Origin: Euptelea pleiosperma
Lineage: Eukaryota; Streptophyta; Magnoliopsida; Ranunculales; Eupteleaceae
NCBI GenBank assembly: GCA_035048495.1
Contig: CM068553.1
Span: 23,251,190 to 23,315,189 of the forward strand
DNA: 64,000 bases
Direction of reading: 5' to 3'
In this document: positions 47,104-58,357 of the stretch, piece after piece
Numbering within the stretch: position 1 is the stretch's first letter
Layout: every line of letters begins with the position of its first letter
Made by a program: the position numbers and the translations under genes
Notes under the pieces: model-generated
The model's database searches: none
The model's input: only the letters and a program-made list of their open reading frames with translations
What the model was told of the DNA's origin: nothing

Positions 47104-49276
47104 TGATATTCGCTCAAAAGTGCTTATTTTAAGCAATTATCCTTTTAGCGTTATTGCATTCTCCTACGTAAAATACTCTATTTACCTACTTTTCTACGTA
47201 AGAGTCTCTTCTGTTGCGTAGAACACACTTTTCTGGACGAAATGGTATATTTGCATGCATTAAACACATTTTCGGAAGTCTAGATATTAAGCCGTTCTGA
47301 TAAAGTCTCATTACGCGCTTCTTCTGTCGCAGGAAACCCCGATGGGACGATTCTCAAGACTTGTTGGCCCAAATCGATCATGAAAGCCCATTATCAAAGC
47401 TTAAAAAGCCCACATGCTATGACTAGAAGATATGGGCCAAATATGGGCTGAATAAGAGGACCAAAAAGCCAGCCCAAAGAACGAAGAGAGTAGGAGAGCC
47501 AATGACCAAGAGACGGACCAAAGCGTTTAAAGCCACATGAGTCAGCAAAGAATGATGGTCGACTCTACTGGAGAAGCGTGAGGATGTCACAGTGAAGACC
47601 AGGGTTTCAGACCCTCCGCCAGTGCTTTTCTCTCTATTTTCTGATACTTTCTCTCTCATCTCTCCTTATTCTCTCTCTCTCTTCATCTCTCGGTCCTCGA
47701 ATCTACTGACCTAACCCCAGAACTCCTGCCCATCGACTCTATCTCATCTCCCTTAGCTTTCTGACCGTTGGATCTTCCATCGGACCGTTGGATCTTCAAT
47801 CGGACCGTTGGATCTCTCTAGATCCGTCGATCTACCAATCTGAGTCACAATCAAGTCACCATCCATCCGATCGCCATCAGACTGTCTATCACATCATCTT
47901 GTGAGACGATGGACATCATCAATCCATGTGGGCCAATAGCCGGGCCCATCTTCATCGACCCGCTGTCCGACCAGTTAGTGGACCCCGCGAATTTCAAAAT
48001 AATTTTAATTAAATGGGGGGTCCACTAATTGGGGAGATTCCCCATAGAAAAGTAGGTTTTTACTTATTTTTTCTTATTTTTCTTATTTTTTTATTTTCAA
48101 AAATCCCCTATTTCCATTAAAGGAAATAGGGAAGCTTTAAAAGGAGAAGGATAGGGGTTCGTTCGAACCCTAATCCCTCTCCCCTCTCCTCCTCTCCTTC
48201 CCCAAAATCCTTCCCCACATTCTCCCCTTCGTTCTCTCCTTCTTTCCTCCTCTTCTTCTTCTTCTTCTTCTTCTTCTTCTTCTTCTTCATCCCGGCCGGA
48301 GTTGCAGAACTCCGGCCACCTCCTTCTTCTCTTCTTCTTCGACTGTCTCGTCCTACTTCTCCTTCATCTAAAGCCTCCCCCCTCCACCTGTGCGCAGCAG
48401 AGCTTGCTGCCACGGGCAGCACCGTTTCTTTTTCACGTTTGCTTACCGGAGTTGCAGCCTGCAACTCCGGTCACCACGTCAAGAATCACCCTCTCCGTCT
48501 CCTTCTTCACCTTCGTCTTCTCGTCTTCCACAACGACCGCCTGCTGCCACCACTGTTAATCCATCAAACAACGCCTGCAACTTAGTTGCAGGCCGTGCCG
48601 TTTCCATAATAATCATTTTCGGTTGAAGCTTCACCACCGCCCAGCACAACCACCACCGTCCTTCAGCATCCTCTCTTCTCTCTCTTGTTCAACACCGTTA
48701 ACCCCCTGCACCACCAACCTGCTGCCTCAACATCAGCATCTTTTACAGGTCCGCCTGCATCCACGTTCCATTACCACCTCGGGATGCCATTATCGCACCA
48801 CATTTTCCTCCAAGGTCATCGTCTATATGGTAAGATTGCGGTGAGTTTCCTAATCTCTCTCTTCTTTCTCTTCTCTCTTCTCACTTTTCTCTCTCTAGAT
48901 TTCCCTATCTATCTCTACAATCTCCTCTCTAATTTCTCTCTCTAGATTTCTCTATTTTCTCTATCTAGTTCTCTCTTTCTCTCTCTAGTTTATTTTTTTT
49001 TTAAGCTTGATAATTTAGTTATTTTTACTTGATTGTAAGAGACATGTTCGAATGAATGAAGTTGATTTGAATAAAATTGTGTTCCATTTTCAGGAAATTT
49101 TCTGTCATTTTATGTTCTTATTCGCGCTAATCAGACTAATCCCGAGTGCGGATCGACATCCGACACGAGCCACTATGCAAAACTGCTCATTTTACAGGTT
49201 AAATGTCTCGGATAAATTAAAAATGTGTTGAAGTTAGGGTTTCCGTAACCAACGACACGGGAAAATCCTATTTTCA
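47104..49276 (+). mobile_element. Solo LTR (2173 bp) inserted in the Element B ORF
   Basis: TGATATTCGC to CCTATTTTCA, TSD ATCGT (47099-47103 and 49277-49281). Its ending CTATTTTCA resembles that of the solo LTR in Element A (13388). A TATA-like TTTAAAAG (48136-48143), the dyad GGGTTCG-TT-CGAACCC (48155-48170), a (CTT)n run near 48253-48288, the hairpin CCGGAGTTGCAG/CTGCAACTCCGG (48446-48470) and donor-like GGTAAG (48829) and GGTGAG (48840) sites are all clear. Confidence 0.93.
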
Positions 49277-49281
49277 ATCGT

Positions 49282-50079
49282 AGGATCCCAACTGTGCTAG
49301 ATCTACCGTTCCTCCCCACCTCCCTTGGAGTGAGCCATAATAGTGATGAACCCGTGTCTCCATCTATGGTGCCCTTAATAGCACCAACTTCTAGACCGAG
49401 CCTAGAGAAACCCAGTTCCATCTCTATCTCTGATAATTCTTTCTCTGCCCTGGATGCAGACATTCCCACCGATGAGCCGTGTCTAGAACATGGGACTCCC
49501 GCTGTCCTGAACCTATCGGTCCGCACCGAGGAGGAACATACTGAGTGCAGGGATTGGAACATCCCTATCACATTAGGAAACATCAAGGAAGAGGTCAATA
49601 ATTTTCACCCGCTACCCTACGTCGATATTATCGATAACCCATGTGCCGTTGAGAGTCTAATTCAGGACTCTCCCAAAGATAAATTATCCAAGTGTCATGA
49701 ACACTGTGAGTCTGACTTCATCTCGGAGTCCAACGTTTCTGGTATTACTGATCTGCAGGAGTCTGCTCCATTCAGATACATTCCCGCAAAACTCAATGAG
49801 TTTGCGGCTCTGCTAACCACGGTCAGAGAACCCACTACTACTCTCCTCTCAGTCTCTACTGAGAAGCTTCTATCCCTCCCCGCTAAACTAAATGTTTTTG
49901 CGGGTCTGCTCAGAGAACCCACTCCTACTCTCCTCTCAATCTTTACTGAGAAGCTTCGATCCCTCCCAGATCAACTCCATATTTTTGCCGGGCTGCTCAG
50001 AGAGGTCAATGCCCTTCTCTCAGTCTACACTGAGAAAGACCTGTTCTACATAGGTATACCTAGACAAGGGATAGGATAG
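49282..50079 (+). pseudogene. Rearranged gag-like ORF of Element B, C-terminal part
   Basis: In frame with 46060-47103 across the solo LTR. It contains an acidic Ser/Pro-rich stretch with 'DIPTDEPCLEHGTPAVLNL', homologous to the end of Element A protease ('DTEPCQDNRIPVILGRPF') but without catalytic residues. The protease-RT linker follows ('ECRDWNIPITLGN', 'PCAVESLIQDSPK'). The tail has three tandem ~28-32-residue repeats (49783-50049) of the pattern 'PAKLNxFAxLL..REPTxTLLSxxTEKLxSL'. It ends at TAG 50077-50079. No RT follows. The 262-codon open stretch is free of stops, which is notable for a non-autonomous element. Confidence 0.8.
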
Positions 50080-52035
50080 TTGTCTCCGTTCCACCTTAGG
50101 TGTCAGGAAGACTGCAGATTCACTCAGTCTCCATGAGTTTTATCCTGGTTGGGGGTGCTTGATATACCCCCGTCATGTCTGGCTGAAGACGTAAAACTTA
50201 GCACTTTCGGAAAGGCAATTCCGGTATTCCTAGAGTACATGAGTCTCATGCATTTATGATTATTGTTATATCTTTGGCAATGCAGGTACATTCATTCTTC
50301 CAATCATCAGGTATCACACACTGTCGAGTTTCTGCCGACTTGGTAACATCCTTCCTGAATCTTTGCATCATCATCACTGATTTGTTATCATTTTATGTCC
50401 CGGTCATGAGCACCGAGGACGGTGCTATATTTTGGTTGGGGGTGGGTATTTACCAAAACTCATGTATTCCTTTTGATATAAAAAAAAAAAAAAAAAATTA
50501 TTTTTGGGGTGATTTCCGATGTTCTCCAAAAGTTTTCTAGAATTTCAAAAATGTTTCAAATACCCTGACTTTGATTAGCTGAAAACCTCTGTTAAGTCAG
50601 TATTGAGGATGTCAATTTTTGTTTAAGATTAGCTTTGAGTCAAGTCAAGCGTGGCTACAGCAGTTTTGTAAACTTAGAAATACTCAGATTCGGCATAATT
50701 GTACACTATCAACATAAGAGTCATCCTAAGTTTTGAAACTCTAGAGATCCTGTGAGAATAATTGTGGAGACCTAACCCAGTGAGCTTTTGAACCTTTAAT
50801 CATTTCAGAGAGTTATACAATAATCCTGAGTCAATGGATGACTCACTATTCTTCATGCCCGCAATATTCGTTGAGAGATCTCATTATCTTTTGCTTCGAT
50901 CATGGAACTCGGAACGACATCAACATTGGAGTACTACGACAGAACCTTCTCTGTATCCAGTCAAGACAGTATATATGATAGTGCAAACCCTAGAAAATGA
51001 TTTAGGCCATTTTTCTGAACCATTCAGCCTTTTTACTCACCTGAATTATACTTCACTAGAAACCCCTTGAACCCTTCTATAAAAGCCTTTTCTTTGTAAA
51101 CCCATCAACCTAAAATCCAGTATAGCTACGAAGCATGACTAGCTACCCTTATTTTGAGATGGACAAAAGAATAACTGATATGGGTGTACCATGAAAAGAA
51201 AAGTAAAGAAGAAGAATCAAAAGGAAAAGAAAGTAGTTCAAGCTGAAAACGAAATATGAAAAGAAAGTATGAAAAAGAGCTGAAAAGAAATTGAGCAGTC
51301 TCAGAAATATCAAGAAAAAGAGAGAAATACGAAAAAAGGAAAAAGAACCCGATAATGGTGTTACACCGCAGGAAAAATGCAAGAAAATGACAATATCTTC
51401 TCAAGATCTTTGAAATTCTGTATCCCTTTATCTCTCTACACCTGACCTAAGCCTCATTACAACCCAGGAAAGTCCTACTTGATTCTAGAATAGCACGATC
51501 ATAAAATGTGGAGATTAGAGAAGGAGAAGCTATAGAGTTTGATCTGACGTTCCCGAGTGAAGTGATATTCCAATCATGAGATCTTCTTCTGTTAAAGATG
51601 TCCTTCCTTCAAATAAAACATATGTGAGATCTTTTGCCTCTTTATATTAAATACATCTCCTCACATATAAATTGAGAGAAAAGAAGAAAACCCTTCTTGT
51701 GTGATTCCATTATGAGTAGTTTACAAGTGAGAATTGAGGTCGAGGCATAAAAACTTAGAGGTGATCTGGAAATCTTTACTGTCGGATGATGAGAATGTTG
51801 AGCACACACACACGCAGAGTCTGACTATTCTGGGTCATGATTATCAGTCTGTAGTCTTGCCAAAACTTTCCAACTCTTCGCTAGCATGTAACTATTTTTG
51901 CATCCATTCAATGATTTGACGAATTGTGTTGTCCCGGAGCTAATATGAAAAAGTGTGCAGCAAGTGCAGAGCCCTTTTAAGCTCATTTATTTCGCACTAA
52001 TTGCCAAGGATTGGCAATATGCTGGTTGGGGGTTG
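50080..52035 (+). other. Element B 3' noncoding region with three polypurine tracts
   Basis: Collinear with 9090-11034 of Element A (opposite strand) and 60008-61875 of Element C. GGTTGGGGG tracts lie near 50148-50158, 50434-50446 and 52024-52032; the last touches the 3' LTR and is the standard PPT. An A-rich microsatellite is near 50480-50497. A 94-codon frame at 50256-50540 has relatives in A and C, but starts and stops are not conserved, so I do not call a gene. Confidence 0.7.
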
Positions 52036-53520
52036 TGATATTCGCTTAAAAGTGTTTATTTTCTACTGTTATCTTCTAAGCGTTTTCACATTCTCCTACG
52101 TTAAAATGCTCTATTTATCTACTTTTCTATATAAGAGTCTCTTTTGTTGCGTAGAACACACTTTTCTGAACGAAATAGTATATTTGCATGCATTAAACAC
52201 ATTTTCGAAAGTCTAGACATTGAGTCGTTCTGATAAAGTCTCATTACGTGCTTCTTCTGTTGCAGGAAACCCCGATGGGACAATTCTCGAGACTTACGAG
52301 CCTACATCGATCAGGAAAGCCCATTATCAAAGCTTAAAGAGCCCACATGCTATGACTAGAAGATATGGGCCAAATCTGGGCTGAATAAGAGGACCAAAAA
52401 GCTGGCCTAAAGAACGAAGAGAGCAGGAGAGCCAATGACCAAGAGACGGACCAAAGCATTTAAAGCCACTTGAATCGGCTATAAATGATAGTCTACTCTA
52501 CTGGAGAAGCGTGAGGATGGTCACAGTGAGGACCAGGGTTCCAGACCCTCTGCCAATACTTTTATCTCTATTTTCTGATATTTTCTCTCTCATCTCTCCT
52601 TATTCTCTCTCTCTTCATCTCTCGGTCCTCGAATCTACTGACCTAACCCCAGAACTCCTGCCCATTGGCTCTGTCTCATATCCCTTAGCTTTTTGACCGT
52701 CGAATCTTCAATCGGACCGTTGGATCTTCCACCGGACCGTTGGATCTCTTTAGATCCGTCGATCTACCAATCTAGGTCCCAATCAAGTCCCCAACCATCC
52801 GATCAATCAATTGGCCATCAAATTGATCAATCAATCATCTGATCTCTCCACTCTCAAAATCTAGCCATTGGATCCCCTCGATCTCATCCGCTAATCATCC
52901 GATAGGTCGATTACTGTCATCTCAACCCTTGATCACCACGGCCTATGATCATCCCAATTGCGTGGACCCCACTCGGAGACATTTAGGCTGTGTTTAATTA
53001 TACGAAATGTTTTCCCGCGAAAATGCATCTGTGATATACCTTATAGGGCTGATTGATAGCAACTAAGAACACATATTTCAATCGTGCGAGAAAATAAAGG
53101 TGTATTAGGTGAAAATCAATTCTCACCAATTTGGATGGGAAATGAATTCCGGGTTTAGTAGGAAGGATTATCCAGATTTAAGTGGCTTGGTGGGAAAAAT
53201 TATACAAATTTATACTGGCTATCTAACAATGGACAGTTGTGTTTTCCTCGAAAAAATATAATTTTTTCAGTTGGGTATCCAAACGGGGCCTTAGTGTCAA
53301 ACCATGAGGAAACCATTTGGATCTCTTCATCCAACGGTTGAGGCAAGAGGAGCCTCGCATATTTAAGGAAGAGAGGCCGAAACCTAAAGTCAGTCCTCTC
53401 CCCCCCTCTTTCTCTTCCTTTTCCTCCTCTTCTCCTCCTTATCTTCTTCCTTCCTCTTCCTCTCTTCTTCCGGCGATCTTTCTCCGGCGAGTGAGTGGAG
53501 CGCCTCTTCCTCCTCTTCTT

Positions 53521-53552
<32 letters not shown>

Positions 53553-55008
53553 TTCTTCTTCTTCTCCTGGTTTTTCTTTTCCTTCTTATTCTCCACTGCA
53601 CGTCCTCCTCCTTCGCCTTCCACTAGAGTTGCAAAACCTGCAACTCCGGTCGTCATCCCAGCCACTATTCCGGCGAACTGGTCTCCTTCGTGCATACTTT
53701 GGTAATCACAGACCACCACAGCAGCGCCTTGCTCATCTCCTTCCACCACAGCAACACCTCCCTCCATCTCTAATCTCTCTCCCACGATCCAAGCCGCCGT
53801 TGATATCACCACCATCAAATCGGAGTTGCAAGTTTGCAACTCCGGTCGGAACCCTTCTCCTTCTTCCCTCTCATCTTTTTTTTCCCGCAGCAAGCTCCAA
53901 CGGCAAGTCCTCCTCTTCTGCACGCTGTGTTCACCGTTGCCATCCTCACCACCCATCTATCAACGGAACTACAACCTGCTGCAACTCCGGCCAACACAGT
54001 TTGAGGTCGGAACATCCATCCTTCAACCTACAACATCACCAAACCCAGCGGCTCACAGCAACTCCTCCACCGTGCTGCTCACCTAAAGGCCACGCTGTTG
54101 AATACAGCCTACTCCAACATCCTTCATCAGCCTGCAACTCATCAAGGCACCTCCTTCTTCAGCCAACCATCTCCTCCATCATACCACGGCCTGCACCTCC
54201 TCTCCTCCCTCCACCTGCTGGCCAAACCAGCAACTGAATGGCACACCTCCACTACCGTTCAGACTTATAGCACCTCCTCTAGCAGGTCTGTCCTCTCACA
54301 TCCAGCGTGCTCTCTACGCGGGCGGCACTTCAGGTTCTCCACTAATCACAGACTCAGAAGCCTTGCATCCCCTGCCTCCTTGGACGAGCCCTTCCCCTAA
54401 TCGATCCGAGAGTCCACCTCACTGCTCTCTCGCTCGCCCTTGGGACGGTCTCCTCCCTTGGAGATCCCACGGGCAACAACATCACCACTCCTCCTTTGCT
54501 AATTTGGCTCCCTTCATCACCATCAACACCACCCCTTGGGCCAATCAATGGCCTAAGCATCAACTCAGGCCGAGATACGCAATAGGCTGATCCCATATCT
54601 CTAAGGTGAGTCTCTCTTCTCTTCTTCCTTCTCTCACCACTTTCTATCTCTAAGAATTCCCATAACTTTCTCTCTCCACTTCATTTTCTCTCTCTAACTC
54701 TCTCTAGAATTTTCTTCCTTAAAATTACTTTTTAGTTTATCTTATTTTATGTTATTTTCGATTCAAGCATTGTAATAAAACATTTTGATCACTGAATGAT
54801 GAAGTTTATTTTTATCTATCATTTCTTGCAATGTTCCGTCATTTCATGTTCCTGATTATGCTAATCTGACTAATCCCGAGTGTGGATCGACATCCGACAC
54901 GAACCCCTATGCTAGAATCTCTGAATTTTACAGGAAATCTCAGATAAATTACAAATATTGTTGAGATTAGGGTTTCTGTACCAACGACGCAGAAAAACCC
55001 TACTTTCA
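52036..55008 (+). repeat. Element B 3' LTR (2973 bp)
   Basis: TGATATTCGC to CCTACTTTCA, full length. It matches the 5' LTR closely and carries the same MITE (52986-53290). It keeps the terminal ~48 bases missing from the 5' copy. A 306-codon Ser/Pro-rich frame (53317-54237) overlaps (CTT)n runs and is rejected as a gene. The GGTGAG donor-like site is at 54604-54609. Confidence 0.92.
52986..53290. mobile_element. Tourist-like MITE in Element B 3' LTR
   Basis: The same 305-bp insert as 42367-42671, flanked by TTA (52983-52985 and 53291-53293), with only a few base differences. It occupies the identical LTR position, so it was copied with the LTR and is not an independent insertion. Confidence 0.65.
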
Positions 55009-57372
55009 GACGACCACCAAAGAGAGAGTAGCAGGTTCGGGGAGGCCTTTGACAATGAAGAGTACCGGGTTGTTGTAGGCTTGCGGCAATGGAAAGAGGA
55101 TCTCCAAGGCGCACATGAGCACTACAGCAAATGAAGGGGGCAGTGGAGTGAATGAGCAGCAGGTGTGGTGCTTCTTGATGGTGAGCACGGTTAGAAAACC
55201 GTTGTAGAGAGGAGGTAGCTTGCTCGTCTGAGAGAGGTGGTGCAGCACAGGTAGAAGTTCCGAAGACAAGGCACTGGTGTGCACCAGCAGGGAGTGAAGC
55301 ACGCCGGCCAGAGTTGCAAGTTTTCGGCCTTGAGATGGATGGTAGCAAGGGTGGCAAGTTGAGAGGGACGATCTCCTTCACTTCTTCATCTTCTTTTTCT
55401 TCTTTTTCTCTCTTTTTTTTCTGCTAGTTTTCTTTTGGTTTAGAAGAAAATGGTCAAGAAGAAGAAGAGGGTGATGGCTGGTCTGCAAATAACAATGATG
55501 AGAGGTGGTCGGATGCAAGGCCTGGTTTTGTTGCTGAAGAGAAGAATGGCTGGCAGTGGGATGCCGGTGATGAAGCAGGTGCAGTTGAGGACGGTTTAGC
55601 AAACCGTTGAGAGGAACAGCAGCCACCACGTAGAGGAGCAGCAACCACACCAAGAAGACGTGGTGAAGAAGAGGAGGCAGGAGACTCTATGAGAGGGGCG
55701 GCTGGAATTCTTTAAATTTTTTTTTTTTTTTTTGTGAAGATGGTGGTGGTCGTGGTGGCTCAAGGAGGAACGTGCAGGGGAGATAGAGGCGCTGGCCTGT
55801 TGCTCTTTAATGAGGTCGTCAAGGAGAGGGGAAGAGATAGCAATCCCGTTAGAGACGAGAAAGCCAGAGAGACGATCAGCCCCTTCCCCCTTTTCTTTTA
55901 TTTTGGTTTTTTTTTTTTTTTTGTAGGGTTTTTGGGGGTAGGAGATTAGCAGCCGTTGGATTAGGGGGTAAGATTGTGAGAGAGAAAATGTGGAGTGTTC
56001 GGTTTTTTGAAGAGGCGAGTTCCACGTGGGAGGTGTAAGGTGAAACCGTGAAACCATGGTTTAGGTGTTGTTGTGGACCCCACTCTAAACACTATCAACA
56101 ACGTGTTGGGATTCCCTAATAGGGAAACAAGGCTCCACGTGCTCCCCTCCCAAAAAAAATCAAAAATATCTTCTCTTGCTTCTCCGTGCCACATCACTCA
56201 TTGCTTAATCTCCACCCTTCATCCCATCTTGTCTTGGTGAAAGCCATCAACCTTTCTTAAAACCACCTTCCACTTGTCTTCTTTCATCCATTTCAATGTC
56301 TTCTTTATTTGGGAAATACCATCAACTTCTTTCTTCTTTTGACAAATGGAGGATCTTGTGAATATAAAAATCTTGCTAATGTCCAGCCACTTGTTAACAT
56401 TTTCTTCCATTTTGCTACATGACAAAAACCATTTCTTCTTCCCACGATCACATCTTGGCCATGCAAAATGTGATTCACCATCCATTTTGTTAAAGGATAA
56501 ATTTCAACAAAACTTGCTTCTTTTAAATCATCGATTATCCCATGTTGTTAAACCGGTCCAGCAACTTTTCGTGGCCCATGTGATCGTAAATCACTAGTCT
56601 TTCACTTGAGGTCAGACCTATATCTCCACCGTCCAACTCTTGGATATCCCCCATGTGATCAAGCATATATCTCGCTCATAATGTTAACATTCCATCACCT
56701 CGGTTCATTGCTATCCTTTGTAATCTGGACCATTCAAACTGTAGAAACCATCTAAAGCAATAGGCTTGAGGCCCGTTCTAGATGTCCGTTATCCATACTT
56801 TCCATGTCATTGCATCATGCCTTTGGCTAAGCACTATTGGTCAATTTTGATTGGACTTGGGCTTCTCACTGGGTTTTTTGGGCCTTAGTTGAATTTCAAT
56901 CTCCTGAACTTTCTTTTCGGTACTCTCCTTTAGGCCCTGAGCTTGATCAACTTGGTCCCGCCTTTGCGATTCAACCTTTGGTTCATTCTCTTGGTTTTCG
57001 GTCTGGCTCTACGATCCTCTGGCTTATCCTGTATTTGGCCAATTTCTTATCGTCATACCCAATTAGCTCTTTAGGCTTTGATAGTGGGCTTTTGTGGTCG
57101 ATCGTGTACCCGCAAGTCTCGAGAACCATCTGATCGGGTCTCCTGCAATAGTGAAAATGCGTAATGAGTCCCAATCAGAACAACTTTATATCTAGACTTC
57201 CGAGAATGTGTTTAATGCATGCAAATATACCATTTCGTCCAGAAAAAATGTGTTCTATGTAACAGAAGAGACTCTTATGTAAAAAAATGGATAATTAGAG
57301 CAATTTTACGTAGGAGAGTGTGATAACGCTAGAAGAATAGTTGCTTTAAATAGCACTTTTGAGTGAATATCA

Positions 57373-58357
57373 GCAACCCTAACAAGGCAAGTCTCTTCCA
57401 AACAATTCCCCATCCCTAAACCATTGATCTAATCCTTGCGTGTAGGAACACACTTTGTGTGTGGATAGGGAGCGAAAGCTCAAAGAGGTGGACTCAGGCC
57501 CAAGCCCATTTGGATACCCCTCCCTATTCCACGGAGGTGACTCCGTGGTGTGGCCCACGGAACGTAAGTCCCTATCTCTCCTTGAGTGCGATACGGTGTT
57601 ATTGGGTGAATCATTGCCGCTTGTCTATTTGCTTTCGCATATATATTATTCGACTTGCGTGGCGTAGCCGTTAATAAATGAACATTAATCGAGCAAACCC
57701 GGCCCCTTTTAAAACTGGTGCGATTTCATCACCCACCTCATCACTCCAGCTGAGTTTGATCCCAAAGATCCACTCTAATAAAAAGAATCAAGAGCTAGGA
57801 ACAAACTAGATTGGTGTTCTAGGACACCCCTACATGTAGTCTTTCCATCCATCCCAGGTCGAATAAGTCCACGACCGTGGGTCCCTGTTGTCTAACACAC
57901 CCATAGGTCCCTACTACTAAAGTATACCGAGCTCACCAGTGGCATCCCTGGTTCTTTGATTGGTCTGCTATTTGTTGGGTTAGAAACACGCACCAACTCT
58001 AGCTTAACCCGAGGGAACACTCTTCTTAAACACTTGACCAATCCGGTTCGTCTAGTGAGAACCCATGAGTGCAAACAATTAGTCCAATGGTTAAAAGATA
58101 AACCAGTGGTCTACCCACTGTCATAATCTACCTTAGCCCCAAAACTAACAAAATAATTCCTAAAATATATCCTGATTGTTTGGAATAGGATTATCTGTGC
58201 TTGGTGTGCATCATATATCACTAGGATAGTGTTCCCCTCTAGCAACTTTTTGCCAAGTCTAGGGCTTGCTTTTCAAGCATATGCCCGTTTGGACTTATCC
58301 TATCCTTTGACTGATTTGATCTGAGAGTCAGTCTACCACACCCCTCTATCGCCTCTG
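57373..58357 (+). other. Element C leader, second part
   Basis: Resumes Element C's leader after the inserted minus-strand LTR and is collinear with 44990-46059 of Element B. It includes the 'gggagcgaaagctcaaagagg' block, a GTAAGT splice-donor-like site near 57563 and 'gcaactttttgccaag' shortly before the ORF. No ORF is supported. Confidence 0.7.

Larger units (their letters stand above)
41418..55008 (+). mobile_element. Element B: non-autonomous Athila-derived retrotransposon
   Basis: TSD GACGA at 41413-41417 and 55009-55013. The order is 5' LTR (41418-44325, 3' end lost), leader (44326-46059), a rearranged gag-like ORF (46060-47103 continuing 49282-50079), a noncoding tail with PPTs (50080-52035) and 3' LTR (52036-55008). 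A solo LTR interrupts the ORF. The PBS is deleted. The two LTRs are very similar by eye and share a MITE, so the insertion is fairly recent. No capsid core, protease site, RT, RNase H or integrase is present. Confidence 0.9.
40733..57372 (-). mobile_element. Minus-strand Athila-type solo LTR, split by Element B
   Basis: Own sequence is 40733-41417 and 55014-57372. The right end is a near-normal GTGAATATCA. The left end is degraded (TGTACTTTCCGTGTCG in place of TGAAAGTAGG...TTCCGTGTCG). No TSD is visible (left ...TCTTA, right GCAAC), so the left junction probably suffered a small deletion. The flanking leader sequences on both sides match Element B's leader in order, which supports an insertion into Element C. 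It contains runs of T near 55718-55733 and 55906-55922. Confidence 0.75.

Noticed and set aside
50256..50540. Possible env-like third ORF after the gag region
   Set aside because: Start and stop positions are not conserved in A and C, part of it is an A-run coding for lysines, and there is no signal peptide or transmembrane pattern kept between copies.
53317..54237. 306-codon open frame, Ser/Pro/Leu-rich, in the Element B 3' LTR
   Set aside because: It is driven by (CTT)n and CT-rich sequence, has long frames in other phases too (for example 53390-53956 minus), and the matching frame in the 5' LTR is broken. There is no domain.
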